From an uncultured Clostridia bacterium (GTDB lineage: Bacteria > Bacillota > Clostridia > Oscillospirales > Acutalibacteraceae), in the NCBI GenBank assembly GCA_937902305.1, contig CALDHV010000083.1:1-22636 (forward strand): DNA of 22,636 nucleotides, given 5' to 3'. The notes below the pieces were generated by a model, which saw nothing but the letters and a program-made list of their open reading frames with translations, had not been told where the DNA came from and made no database searches. Made by a program: the position numbers and the translations under genes. Below are positions 1-7,329 of this stretch, piece by piece (the stretch's first letter is position 1; every line of letters begins with the position of its first letter).

Positions 1-157
1 CGTCACCGAGGGGCAGGAGGCGATGGGCTGTGCCATTGTCAAGCTCCGCAACGGCGGAAAAATCTATTCCGGCAACGGTATCTCGACCGATATTATCGGG
101 GCGAGCATCCGCGCGTATCTTGGCGCGGTGAATAAGATCCTGTACGAGGAGGCATAA
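1..157 (+). CDS. leuA: 2-isopropylmalate synthase, C-terminal end only (partial)
   Basis: The frame is open from base 2 to a TAA at 155-157 and encodes about 51 residues; the rest lies before the window. The sequence shows the end of the LeuA regulatory (dimer) domain: a GKIYSGNGISTDII stretch followed by a helix with IRAYLGAVNKIL, which matches the usual C-terminus of 2-isopropylmalate synthase. That enzyme condenses acetyl-CoA with 2-ketoisovalerate in leucine synthesis, and this domain is where leucine binds in the family. The next gene starts four bases after the stop and its ribosome binding site (GAGGAGG, 146-152) lies inside this gene, so the two are probably cotranscribed and translationally coupled. 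A citramalate or other LeuA-like synthase cannot be excluded from the tail alone. Confidence 0.75.
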   Translation, partial: VTEGQEAMGCAIVKLRNGGKIYSGNGISTDIIGASIRAYLGAVNKILYEEA

Positions 158-161
158 CAAG

Positions 162-2687
162 GTGAAATTATCCTTTTCCACGAAGGGTTGGTATGGCGGC
201 GATTTTGACGATTTCTGCGCTGTGGCTACTGACCTGCATTACGAGGGGATCGAGCTGCACAATATTTATAATCCGCTGTTTACCGACCCGGACGGGGCGT
301 TCCACGATTACGCCGCCGCCGCGACCCTGCGCCGTCTGCGGGAGAAAAACCTGCAGATCCCGTGCATCGACACGATCGGTGATCCGGCGGACGCGGCAGG
401 ACGCGACGCCTTTATGGATGAGGCGGAGCAGTGCATCGCCATTGCCGCCAATCTGAAAATACCGTATGTGCGTCTGCGCGCCGCAGAGCACGCGGATGCC
501 GAGGCGGGGCGCGATGCCATGCAGGATGTGATCGGACGGCTGTTGCCGTCGGCACGGGAGGCGGGGGTCACCCTGCTGATCGAAACGGCGGGGCTGTTCG
601 GCAATACCGCCGCTCTGCGCGACCTGCTCGAATATTTTGCCGATGATCGCTTGGGGGCGCTGTGGAATCTGTCCGCGGCGTATTTCGGCGCGGGCGAAAC
701 GCCGGATGTCATTATCCGGCAGTTGGGTGCCTATGTCCGGCACGTGCATATCAACGATGCGCGCCGCACGGAGAGCGGTGTGGAATACTGCCTGCTCGGA
801 GAGGGTGAACTGCCGCTCGACGATATGATGCTGGCGTTGCGCTCGGTCAATTACGATGGATTTCTGTCGCTGGTATGGGATCCGTCGTGGTGCCCGGAGC
901 TGAATGACCGCGAGATCATTTTCTCGCAGTTCGTCAGCTTTATGAAGCAGTATAATACCTTGTCGCGCAAGGAGAAAACGCTATACTACAATAAGTCGCA
1001 TACCGGTAAATATGTGTATACAAAGGATATTTTGATCGATGCGACCTTTTCCGACGTGCTTGACCGTATGGTGGAGGAGTTTCCCGACCAGTACGCATTC
1101 AAGTATACGACGCTGGATTATACCCGCACCTATACCGAGTTCCGGGAGGATGTGGACACCTTCGCCCGCACGCTGATCTCCCTCGGCGTGCAGGCGGGTA
1201 CGCACGTCGCGGTATGGGCATCCAATGTGCCGCAGTGGTATATCGCCTTTTGGGCGACGGTCAAGCTCGGCGCGGTGCTGGTGACGGTCAATACCGCCTA
1301 TAAGATCCACGAGGTGGAATATCTGCTCCGCCAGTCGGATACGCAGACCCTCATTATGACCGAGGGAGCGAAGGACATCCGCTACGGGGACATCGTCGCC
1401 GAGCTTTGCCCGGAGCTTGCCGGGACTAAGCCGGGCGCACCGCTTCACGCACATCGCCTGCCGTTCTTACGGAATGTCATCACCGTCGGCTTCCGGCAGA
1501 CAGGATGCCTAACGTGGGAGGAGGCGCTGGAGCGCGCCGTTCAGGTGCCGGTGGAGGAGGTCGCCCGCCGTGCGGCGCTGGTCGTTCCCGATGATGTGTG
1601 CAATATGCAATATACCTCCGGCACGACCGGCTTCCCGAAGGGGGTTATGCTGACCCACTACAATATCGTGAACAACGGCAAATGCATCGGCGACCGGATG
1701 GATCTGTCCACTGCCGACCGTATGATGGTGCAGGTGCCGATGTTCCATTGCTTCGGTATGGTGCTGGCGATGACCGCGACGATGACCCACGGCGGGACGC
1801 TGTTGCCGCTTCCGTATTTTTCGCCAAAGGCGGCGCTGTCCTGCATCCACAATGAGCATATCACCGCTTTCCACGGTGTTCCGACGATGTTTATTGCGCT
1901 GTTGGAGCATCCGGATTTCCCGAAAACCGATTTTTCCTATATGCGCACCGGCATCATGGCAGGCAGTCCGTGCCCGATCTCCACGATGCAGGATGTCGTG
2001 AACAAGATGAATATGACCGAGATCACCATTGTGTACGGGCAGACCGAGGCGTCGCCGGGTTGCACGATGAGCTCTACCGACGACCCGCTCGAGGTGCGGG
2101 TCGGCACGGTTGGTCGCGCCTTGCCGGAGATCGAGTGTCGGATCGTAGACCCGGAGACGGGGGAGGAGTGCCCCGATGAGGTGACGGGCGAGTTTGTCGC
2201 CCGTGGCTACAATGTGATGAAGGGCTACTATAAGATGCCGCAGGAGACTGCCGCCGCGATCGACGCGGACGGCTGGCTCCACACCGGCGATCTTGCCTGC
2301 CGCACAAAGGACGGCAATTACCGCATCACCGGCAGACTGAAGGATATGATCATTCGCGGCGGCGAGAATATTTACCCCAAGGAGATCGAGGAGTTCATCT
2401 ACACCCACCCGAAGGTACGGGATGTGCAGGTCATCGGTGTGCCGGATGAGCAGTACGGCGAGGAAATTATGGCGTGCGTCATCCTCAAGGACGGGGAGAC
2501 GATGACCGAGGACGAGATGAAAGAATATATCGCCGCTCATATGGCACGGCATAAGGTGCCGCGGTATGTGTCGTTTATGGCGGAGTTTCCGATGAACGCC
2601 GCCGGAAAGATCCTCAAATATCAGATGCGCCAGGATGCGGTCAAGATGCTCGGACTTCAAAAGGCGGATGGCGTGGTGACGGCATAA
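162..2687 (+). CDS. Fusion: xylose-isomerase-like TIM barrel + AMP-forming acyl-CoA synthetase
   Basis: The product has 841 residues and starts at GTG 162, nine bases after GGAGG. Residues 1 to about 265 resemble sugar phosphate isomerase/epimerase TIM barrels (E141 in LLIETAG, H196 in HVHIND, a GEGEL turn at 213-217). Residues about 285-841 are a complete AMP-forming acyl-CoA ligase: YTSGTTG phosphate loop at 484-490, GWLHTGD at 704-710, GRLKD hinge at 724-728 and the adenylation lysine K816 in AAGKILK. The ligase half should activate a carboxylic acid to its CoA thioester in the cytosol; its fatty-acid-ligase look suggests an acyl or fatty acid, but the substrate cannot be read. The barrel half lacks residues that bind metal in the family (N169, A172 and V238 where Asp, His and Glu are expected), so it may be non-catalytic. 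There is no internal stop or frameshift. The stop overlaps the next start (TAATG). Confidence 0.9.
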   Translation: MKLSFSTKGWYGGDFDDFCAVATDLHYEGIELHNIYNPLFTDPDGAFHDYAAAATLRRLREKNLQIPCIDTIGDPADAAGRDAFMDEAEQCIAIAANLKIPYVRLRAAEHADAEAGRDAMQDVIGRLLPSAREAGVTLLIETAGLFGNTAALRDLLEYFADDRLGALWNLSAAYFGAGETPDVIIRQLGAYVRHVHINDARRTESGVEYCLLGEGELPLDDMMLALRSVNYDGFLSLVWDPSWCPELNDREIIFSQFVSFMKQYNTLSRKEKTLYYNKSHTGKYVYTKDILIDATFSDVLDRMVEEFPDQYAFKYTTLDYTRTYTEFREDVDTFARTLISLGVQAGTHVAVWASNVPQWYIAFWATVKLGAVLVTVNTAYKIHEVEYLLRQSDTQTLIMTEGAKDIRYGDIVAELCPELAGTKPGAPLHAHRLPFLRNVITVGFRQTGCLTWEEALERAVQVPVEEVARRAALVVPDDVCNMQYTSGTTGFPKGVMLTHYNIVNNGKCIGDRMDLSTADRMMVQVPMFHCFGMVLAMTATMTHGGTLLPLPYFSPKAALSCIHNEHITAFHGVPTMFIALLEHPDFPKTDFSYMRTGIMAGSPCPISTMQDVVNKMNMTEITIVYGQTEASPGCTMSSTDDPLEVRVGTVGRALPEIECRIVDPETGEECPDEVTGEFVARGYNVMKGYYKMPQETAAAIDADGWLHTGDLACRTKDGNYRITGRLKDMIIRGGENIYPKEIEEFIYTHPKVRDVQVIGVPDEQYGEEIMACVILKDGETMTEDEMKEYIAAHMARHKVPRYVSFMAEFPMNAAGKILKYQMRQDAVKMLGLQKADGVVTA

Positions 2688-3493
2688 TGGTGAACGGAAA
2701 ATGGCGGGTGATCGACGCACACTGTCATATCTACCCGGAAAAGATCGCCGCAAAGGCCGTCGGCGGTACCGATCGCTTTTACGGCGTCAAGTCGGAGCAT
2801 GACGGGCTGGTTAGCTCCCTGCTTTCCTGCGGGGAGCGGGCGGGGATCGACCGATTTCTCGTACACTCGGTCGCCACGACCCCGAGACAGGTGCGTAGCA
2901 TCAACGATTTTATCGCCGCCGAGGTCGCCGCTCATCCCGAGCGGCTGTTCGGCTTCGGCACCCTGCATCCCGAAAGCGAGGACTTGGCGGGCGACGTTGC
3001 CCATCTGCGGGAGCGGGGCTTGCGCGGTGTCAAGCTGCACCCGGATATTCAGGCGTTCAAGCTGGATGATTACCGATGCCTCAAGATCTATGAGCTGTGC
3101 GAACAATACGGCTTGCCGCTATTGATCCACACCGGCGACGACCGCTACGATTTTTCCAATCCCAACCGACTGTTGCCGATCTTGCGCATCTACACCGGAA
3201 TAACGGTCATCGGCGCGCATTTCGGCGGATACTCGATATGGGAAAAGGCGGCACAGCAGTTGGCGGGTACGCCCAATCTGTATGTGGATTGCTCCTCCAG
3301 CTTCCATTGGATCGGCAAGGATACGGCACGGCGGCTGATCCGCACCTACGGAGCGGATCGGGTGCTGTTCGGATCGGATTTCCCGATGTGGGACCCCAAA
3401 AAGGAGCTGGATTTCCTGCTGTCGTTGGGACTGACCGATGACGAGTATCGTATGATCCTGGGCGAAAACGCCGAAAGGGTCTGCAGACTGTGA
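2687..3493 (+). CDS. Amidohydrolase family (amidohydrolase 2) metal-dependent hydrolase
   Basis: The product has 268 residues, a usual length for the amidohydrolase-2 family of TIM-barrel metal enzymes. Visible family motifs in order are the metal-binding HxH near the N-terminus (H12 and H14 in IDAHCHIY), GVKLHPD, LLIHTGD, a GAHFGG strand end and the C-terminal GSDFP, whose aspartate is the usual catalytic metal ligand. Such enzymes hydrolyse, hydrate or decarboxylate small cyclic or carboxylated substrates; the substrate here is not evident. The ATG shares its A with the upstream TAA, which implies coupled translation with the TIM-barrel/acyl-CoA ligase fusion and a shared pathway. A strong hairpin terminator follows ten bases after the stop. 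There is no signal peptide, so the protein is probably cytosolic. Confidence 0.85.
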   Translation: MVNGKWRVIDAHCHIYPEKIAAKAVGGTDRFYGVKSEHDGLVSSLLSCGERAGIDRFLVHSVATTPRQVRSINDFIAAEVAAHPERLFGFGTLHPESEDLAGDVAHLRERGLRGVKLHPDIQAFKLDDYRCLKIYELCEQYGLPLLIHTGDDRYDFSNPNRLLPILRIYTGITVIGAHFGGYSIWEKAAQQLAGTPNLYVDCSSSFHWIGKDTARRLIRTYGADRVLFGSDFPMWDPKKELDFLLSLGLTDDEYRMILGENAERVCRL

Positions 3494-3502
3494 TGAATAT
3501 AC

Positions 3503-3540
3503 AGAAGCCGGTCGGAGAAGAACTCCGACCGGCTTCTTTT
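3503..3540 (+). terminator. Intrinsic terminator after the amidohydrolase, between convergent operons
   Basis: A perfect 15-bp stem (3503-3517 with 3523-3537) encloses a five-base loop and is followed by a T-run at 3537-3540. It lies between the amidohydrolase stop and the convergent glmS stop, so it may also stop glmS transcription from the other side, although the U-tract is weaker on that strand (GTATATT). Confidence 0.93.
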
Positions 3541-3544
3541 GCGG

Positions 3545-5374
3545 TTATTCCACGGTCACGCTTTTGGCAAGGTTGCGAGGCTTGTCGATATCACAGCCGC
3601 GGTATAAAGAAATATAATAGGAGAACAACTGCAATGGAACGATTTCGGGGATCGCGGTGAATAGCGGCGGCGCGTCCGGCACGACCAACAGGTCATCAAC
3701 GTCGCTGAAGCGGTTGGCGTTTGCCCGGTTGGTGACGGCAATTACAAAAGCGCCGCGCGCCTTGACCTCCTTGATATTCGATATTGTTTTGTCGATCAGC
3801 TCCTCCCGGCACGCCAGCGCGATGACGACCGTTCCCGGCTCGATGAGCGAAATGGTGCCGTGCTTAAGCTCACCGGCAGCGTATGCCTCCGAATGGATAT
3901 AGCTGATTTCCTTGAGCTTGAGAGAAGCCTCCAGCGCGACAGCGTAGTCGGTGTTGCGTCCGATGAAATAGGCGTGCTCCAATCCGACGCATTGGCGGGC
4001 GAGGTCTTGGATGTGCTCGATGCCGCCCAGCCCCGCTTCGGCAAGCGCGGGCAGGGCTTTGACCGTCTCCAACATAGCGGCGGCTTCATCCTCGGAGATG
4101 CGGTGGCGCTTGGCGGCGAGGAATATGCCGATGAGATACAGCATACTGACCTGCGTCGTATAGCCCTTGGTGGTTGCGACGGCGATCTCGGGACCGGCGC
4201 GGGTATACAGCACATCGTCGCTTTCGGTGGCGATGGTGCTGCCGACGACATTGACGATGGACAGCACCCGTGCTCCACGCTTTTTGGCTTCGCGCAAGCC
4301 TGCCAGCGTGTCGGCAGTCTCACCGGATTGGCTGATGATGATGGCGAGCGAATGCTCATCCACTAAAGGATCGCGGTAGCGGAACTCCGATGCGAGATCG
4401 ACCTCCACCGGGATGCCACTGACCTTTTCGAGGAAGTATTTGCCGGCAACGCCGGCGTGATACGCCGAGCCGCAGGCGATGATGTGGATGCGGTGCAGAG
4501 CGGCGATCTGCTCGTCGGTGAAACGCACATCGTCAAGCTGTATTTTCCCGTCTGCGCCGATGCGGGGCAGTAAGGTTGCCGCCAGCGCGCGGGGCTGTTC
4601 CATCATTTCCTTGAGCATAAAGTGGTCGTAGCCGTCCTTTTCGGCGGCGGCAATATCCCACTCGATAGCTTGCACCGGCTTGTCGATCGGCTGACCGGCG
4701 GGGTCAAATACCTGCACGCTATCGCTGGTCAAGCGCGCCATTTCGTGGTCGGCGAGATACACGACCCGTCGGGTATGCGCCAGCACCGCGGGAATATCGG
4801 AAGCGATAAAATTGCCGTCCTCTGCCAGCCCGAGAATGAGGGGGCTGGCGTTGCGTACCGCGTACATCACACCCGGGTGATCCGCGGACAGGATGCCGAG
4901 TGCGAACGAGCCCTCCAGCATGGCTATGGTGGCGCGTACCGTTTCGAAGAAATCGCCGTTATCGTTCTGCTCGAGCAACTGCGCGATTACCTCGGTGTCG
5001 GTTTCGGAGGTGAAAACCACGCCTTGCGCCTGCAAGCGGTCTTTCAGCACGCGGAAGTTTTCGATGATGCCGTTGTGTACGACGGCAAACCGTCCGTTTT
5101 GGCTCAAGTGGGGGTGGGAGTTTTCATCGCTCGGCTTGCCGTGGGTTGCCCAGCGGGTGTGCCCGATGCCGACGGTCTGCAGGTATCCCGCACCGCCGTC
5201 GGTTTTTTCCGCCAAGACCTGCAACCGCCCTTTGGCTTTTTTTACCGTCAGTCCGGTTTCGTCCGCCAGTGCCAGCCCGGCGGAGTCATACCCGCGATAT
5301 TCCAGCTTTTGCAATCCCTCCAGCAGCAGGGGAGCCGCCGGCTTCAACCCGATATATCCGACTATACCACACAT
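3545..5374 (-). CDS. glmS: Glutamine--fructose-6-phosphate aminotransferase (isomerizing)
   Basis: The enzyme makes glucosamine-6-phosphate from fructose-6-phosphate and glutamine, the first committed step to UDP-GlcNAc for cell wall synthesis. The product has 609 residues, the same length as well-known GlmS proteins. It starts MCGIVGYIG, with Cys2 as the glutaminase nucleophile after Met removal, has a type-2 glutaminase half (about 1-240) and two SIS sugar-isomerase domains (about 285-600), and ends in the typical KSVTVE with the active-site lysine near 603. The start has AAGGAG eight bases upstream. It lies 17 bases downstream of glmM in the same direction, so the two form an operon. Many Firmicutes place a self-cleaving glmS ribozyme before this gene; the 17-base gap leaves no space for one. 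Confidence 0.97.
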   Translation of the reverse strand: MCGIVGYIGLKPAAPLLLEGLQKLEYRGYDSAGLALADETGLTVKKAKGRLQVLAEKTDGGAGYLQTVGIGHTRWATHGKPSDENSHPHLSQNGRFAVVHNGIIENFRVLKDRLQAQGVVFTSETDTEVIAQLLEQNDNGDFFETVRATIAMLEGSFALGILSADHPGVMYAVRNASPLILGLAEDGNFIASDIPAVLAHTRRVVYLADHEMARLTSDSVQVFDPAGQPIDKPVQAIEWDIAAAEKDGYDHFMLKEMMEQPRALAATLLPRIGADGKIQLDDVRFTDEQIAALHRIHIIACGSAYHAGVAGKYFLEKVSGIPVEVDLASEFRYRDPLVDEHSLAIIISQSGETADTLAGLREAKKRGARVLSIVNVVGSTIATESDDVLYTRAGPEIAVATTKGYTTQVSMLYLIGIFLAAKRHRISEDEAAAMLETVKALPALAEAGLGGIEHIQDLARQCVGLEHAYFIGRNTDYAVALEASLKLKEISYIHSEAYAAGELKHGTISLIEPGTVVIALACREELIDKTISNIKEVKARGAFVIAVTNRANANRFSDVDDLLVVPDAPPLFTAIPEIVPLQLFSYYISLYRGCDIDKPRNLAKSVTVE

Positions 5375-5391
5375 ATTCTTTTCTCCTTATT

Positions 5392-7035
5392 TCATATTGT
5401 ATTTCTGCCGATGCTTGCCAAAACGTCTGCCATTTCCACGGCGTAGATCTCACACTGCTTCGCCTGGTCACATTCGACCATTACGCGGATGGTTTGCTCT
5501 GTCCCGCTTTCCCGCAGGAGGATGCGCCCGTTTTCTCCGAGTGCGAGACGGATTCGCTCATAAGTCTTTTGTACCTCCGCATTCTGAATGGCGGCGGCTT
5601 TGTTCGCCACCGGGATACTGCGGAAGGTCTGCGGGAACATCTTTACCGGCGCCGCCAACTGACTTAACGGCTTTTCGGTCTCGACCAGCGCTTCGGTCAG
5701 CATAATGGCGGTGAGTATGCCGTCACCGGTGGAGGCGTACTTGCGGATGATGGTATGCCCGGTCGGCTCACCGCCGAGACTGCACCCGTTTTTCACCATC
5801 GCATCCAGCACATAACGGTCGCCGACCGTCGTCAGCAGGGTGTCAATGCCGTCCTTTTTCAGCGCCCGCACCAGCCCCATATTGGACATCACGGTAGCAA
5901 CGACGGTGTTGTTTTTAAGCAAGCCTTTTTCCTTGAGGCGGTTGGCGAGGATGTACAGCACGTGATCGCCGTTGACGGTATTGCCGTTTTCATCTACCGC
6001 GATACACCGATCGGCATCGCCGTCAAAGGCAAAGCCGACGTGGCAGTGCTTTTCCCGTACGAATTGTCGCAGTCCGGTCACGTTGGTCGAGCCGGCGTGG
6101 TCGTTGATGTTGAGACCGTCGGGCTTGGCGTTGATGACCTCGGTGGTGGCGCCCAGCGCATCAAAAACGCCCTTGGCGATCATCCACGCGGAGCCGTTGG
6201 CGCAGTCCAGCGCGATGCGCAGACCGCGGTAAGAGTTGGCGGCGATACCGATGAGGAAGCTGAGATACCGGTTGCGCCCGGCAACATAGTCGGTGATACA
6301 GCCGATCTGCTCCCGGCTTGCCTTGGGCAATTCCGCCATCCCACCGAGCGGCTCCATATTGCCGTCGAGGTATTGCTCGATGAGATACAGCGTGTGGTCG
6401 TCCATTTTTTCGCCGTTGCGGTTGACCAGCTTGATGCCGTTGTCATAGTATGGATTGTGAGATGCCGAGATCATCACGCCGCAGTCGAACTGATCCTGCC
6501 GCACGACATAGGCAACGCTGGGGGTGGTCGTGACGTGCAGCATATACGGATCGGCGCCCGACGCGGTCAGACCGGCGACCAGCGCGTACTCCAGCATATA
6601 GCTGGAGCGGCGGGTGTCCTTGCCGACGACAACGCGGGTGCGGTGCCCCGGCTCGTGGACGCCGGACAGCGGATCGGAATAGTACCAGCCGAGAAAGCGC
6701 CCGATGCGAAAGGCGTGCTCCGCTGTCAGCACGACATTGGCTTCGCCGCGGAAGCCGTCTGTGCCGAAATATTTGCGGTCGTACGGCTCCGGCTCCTCCA
6801 GTCGGAACATCGTTTCGACATAGGCGGGCGTCAGCGGCAGATCCTCGCGCAATAGCTCATCGGTCGTCACATTGAACATTGCAGCAATTTGCACGACCTT
6901 GGATATTTCCGGTTGGGTATGATCCGATTCCCACTTGGAGACCGATTGGCGGGACACCTCCAGTCGGGCGGCTAATTGCTCTTGCGAAATGTGTGCCGCA
7001 CAACGCAGGGTTGCAATTTTTGTGCCGAGTGTCAT
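5392..7035 (-). CDS. glmM: Phosphoglucosamine mutase with N-terminal XRE helix-turn-helix domain
   Basis: GlmM converts glucosamine-6-phosphate to glucosamine-1-phosphate. Most GlmM proteins have about 450 residues; this one has 547. Residues about 4-60 are an XRE/Cro-type helix-turn-helix (SQEQLAARLEVSRQSVSKWE core), 66-87 a linker, and GTDGFRG at 91-97 opens the mutase. The mutase keeps the phosphoserine S192 in ISASHNP, the metal loop DGDADR at 338-343, a GGEPTGH sugar loop and RESGTE near the C-terminus, so it looks active. An in-frame GTG at 7044 lies inside the ribosome binding site (AAAGAGGTGA, 7050-7041), so the ATG at 7035, five bases further on, is the better start. No ribosome binding site precedes an internal start that would yield mutase alone. 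The DNA-binding domain suggests self-regulation of the glmM-glmS operon, which is inference. Confidence 0.93.
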   Translation of the reverse strand: MTLGTKIATLRCAAHISQEQLAARLEVSRQSVSKWESDHTQPEISKVVQIAAMFNVTTDELLREDLPLTPAYVETMFRLEEPEPYDRKYFGTDGFRGEANVVLTAEHAFRIGRFLGWYYSDPLSGVHEPGHRTRVVVGKDTRRSSYMLEYALVAGLTASGADPYMLHVTTTPSVAYVVRQDQFDCGVMISASHNPYYDNGIKLVNRNGEKMDDHTLYLIEQYLDGNMEPLGGMAELPKASREQIGCITDYVAGRNRYLSFLIGIAANSYRGLRIALDCANGSAWMIAKGVFDALGATTEVINAKPDGLNINDHAGSTNVTGLRQFVREKHCHVGFAFDGDADRCIAVDENGNTVNGDHVLYILANRLKEKGLLKNNTVVATVMSNMGLVRALKKDGIDTLLTTVGDRYVLDAMVKNGCSLGGEPTGHTIIRKYASTGDGILTAIMLTEALVETEKPLSQLAAPVKMFPQTFRSIPVANKAAAIQNAEVQKTYERIRLALGENGRILLRESGTEQTIRVMVECDQAKQCEIYAVEMADVLASIGRNTI

Positions 7036-7054
7036 CTTCCTCACCTCTTTTCCT

Positions 7055-7084
7055 ATTGTATGCCCAAAATAGCAATATTGTCAA
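7055..7084 (-). promoter_or_regulatory. Promoter of the glmM-glmS operon
   Basis: Read on the minus strand, TTGACA (7084-7079) is followed after 18 bases by TACAAT (7060-7055). Transcription should start near 7048, which leaves a leader of only about 13 bases containing little more than the ribosome binding site. The 8-bp palindrome CAATATTG (7073-7080) overlaps the end of the -35 box and could be an operator. Confidence 0.8.
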
Positions 7085-7300
7085 GCAAGTAAACGGTGCG
7101 TTTTTTTGGCAACCGCAGGTTGCATATCTGCAATAATAAAGCGTGGCGACGCAACCGACATATGACAAGCTATAAAAATGTCTGCCATCGGGCGAGGCAA
7201 GACAGGGATATTGCAGCTGAAAGACAATCTTTTCGTGCGAAACTTTGTTAAAAGCCGCAGGCATACGTCATTACCGCCTGTTTTAATGCCGTATAAACGG

Positions 7301-7329
7301 AAAAGGATGTTGCAAAACCTACAAGATCC
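7301..7329 (-). terminator. Possible terminator after glgP
   Basis: Directly after the glgP stop, on the minus strand, GGATcTTG pairs with CAAcATCC (seven pairs with one C-C mismatch, nine-base loop) and is followed by TTTT at 7304-7301. The stem is modest. The rest of the gap down to the glmM promoter (7085-7300) shows a small GCAACC/GGTTGC hairpin at 7109-7123 and no gene I can support. Confidence 0.4.

Noticed and set aside
1509..2753. A 414-codon minus-strand frame opposite the acyl-CoA ligase
   Set aside because: It lies antisense to a gene with clear ligase motifs, and its own product is His/Arg-rich without any recognisable domain.
5375..5391. A glmS ribozyme before glmS
   Set aside because: The gap is only 17 bases, and the glmM leader is about 13 bases; the ribozyme needs well over 100.
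6857..7264. A 135-codon minus-strand frame running through the glmM promoter into glmM
   Set aside because: It includes the promoter, overlaps the glmM helix-turn-helix in another frame and has no ribosome binding site or family motif.
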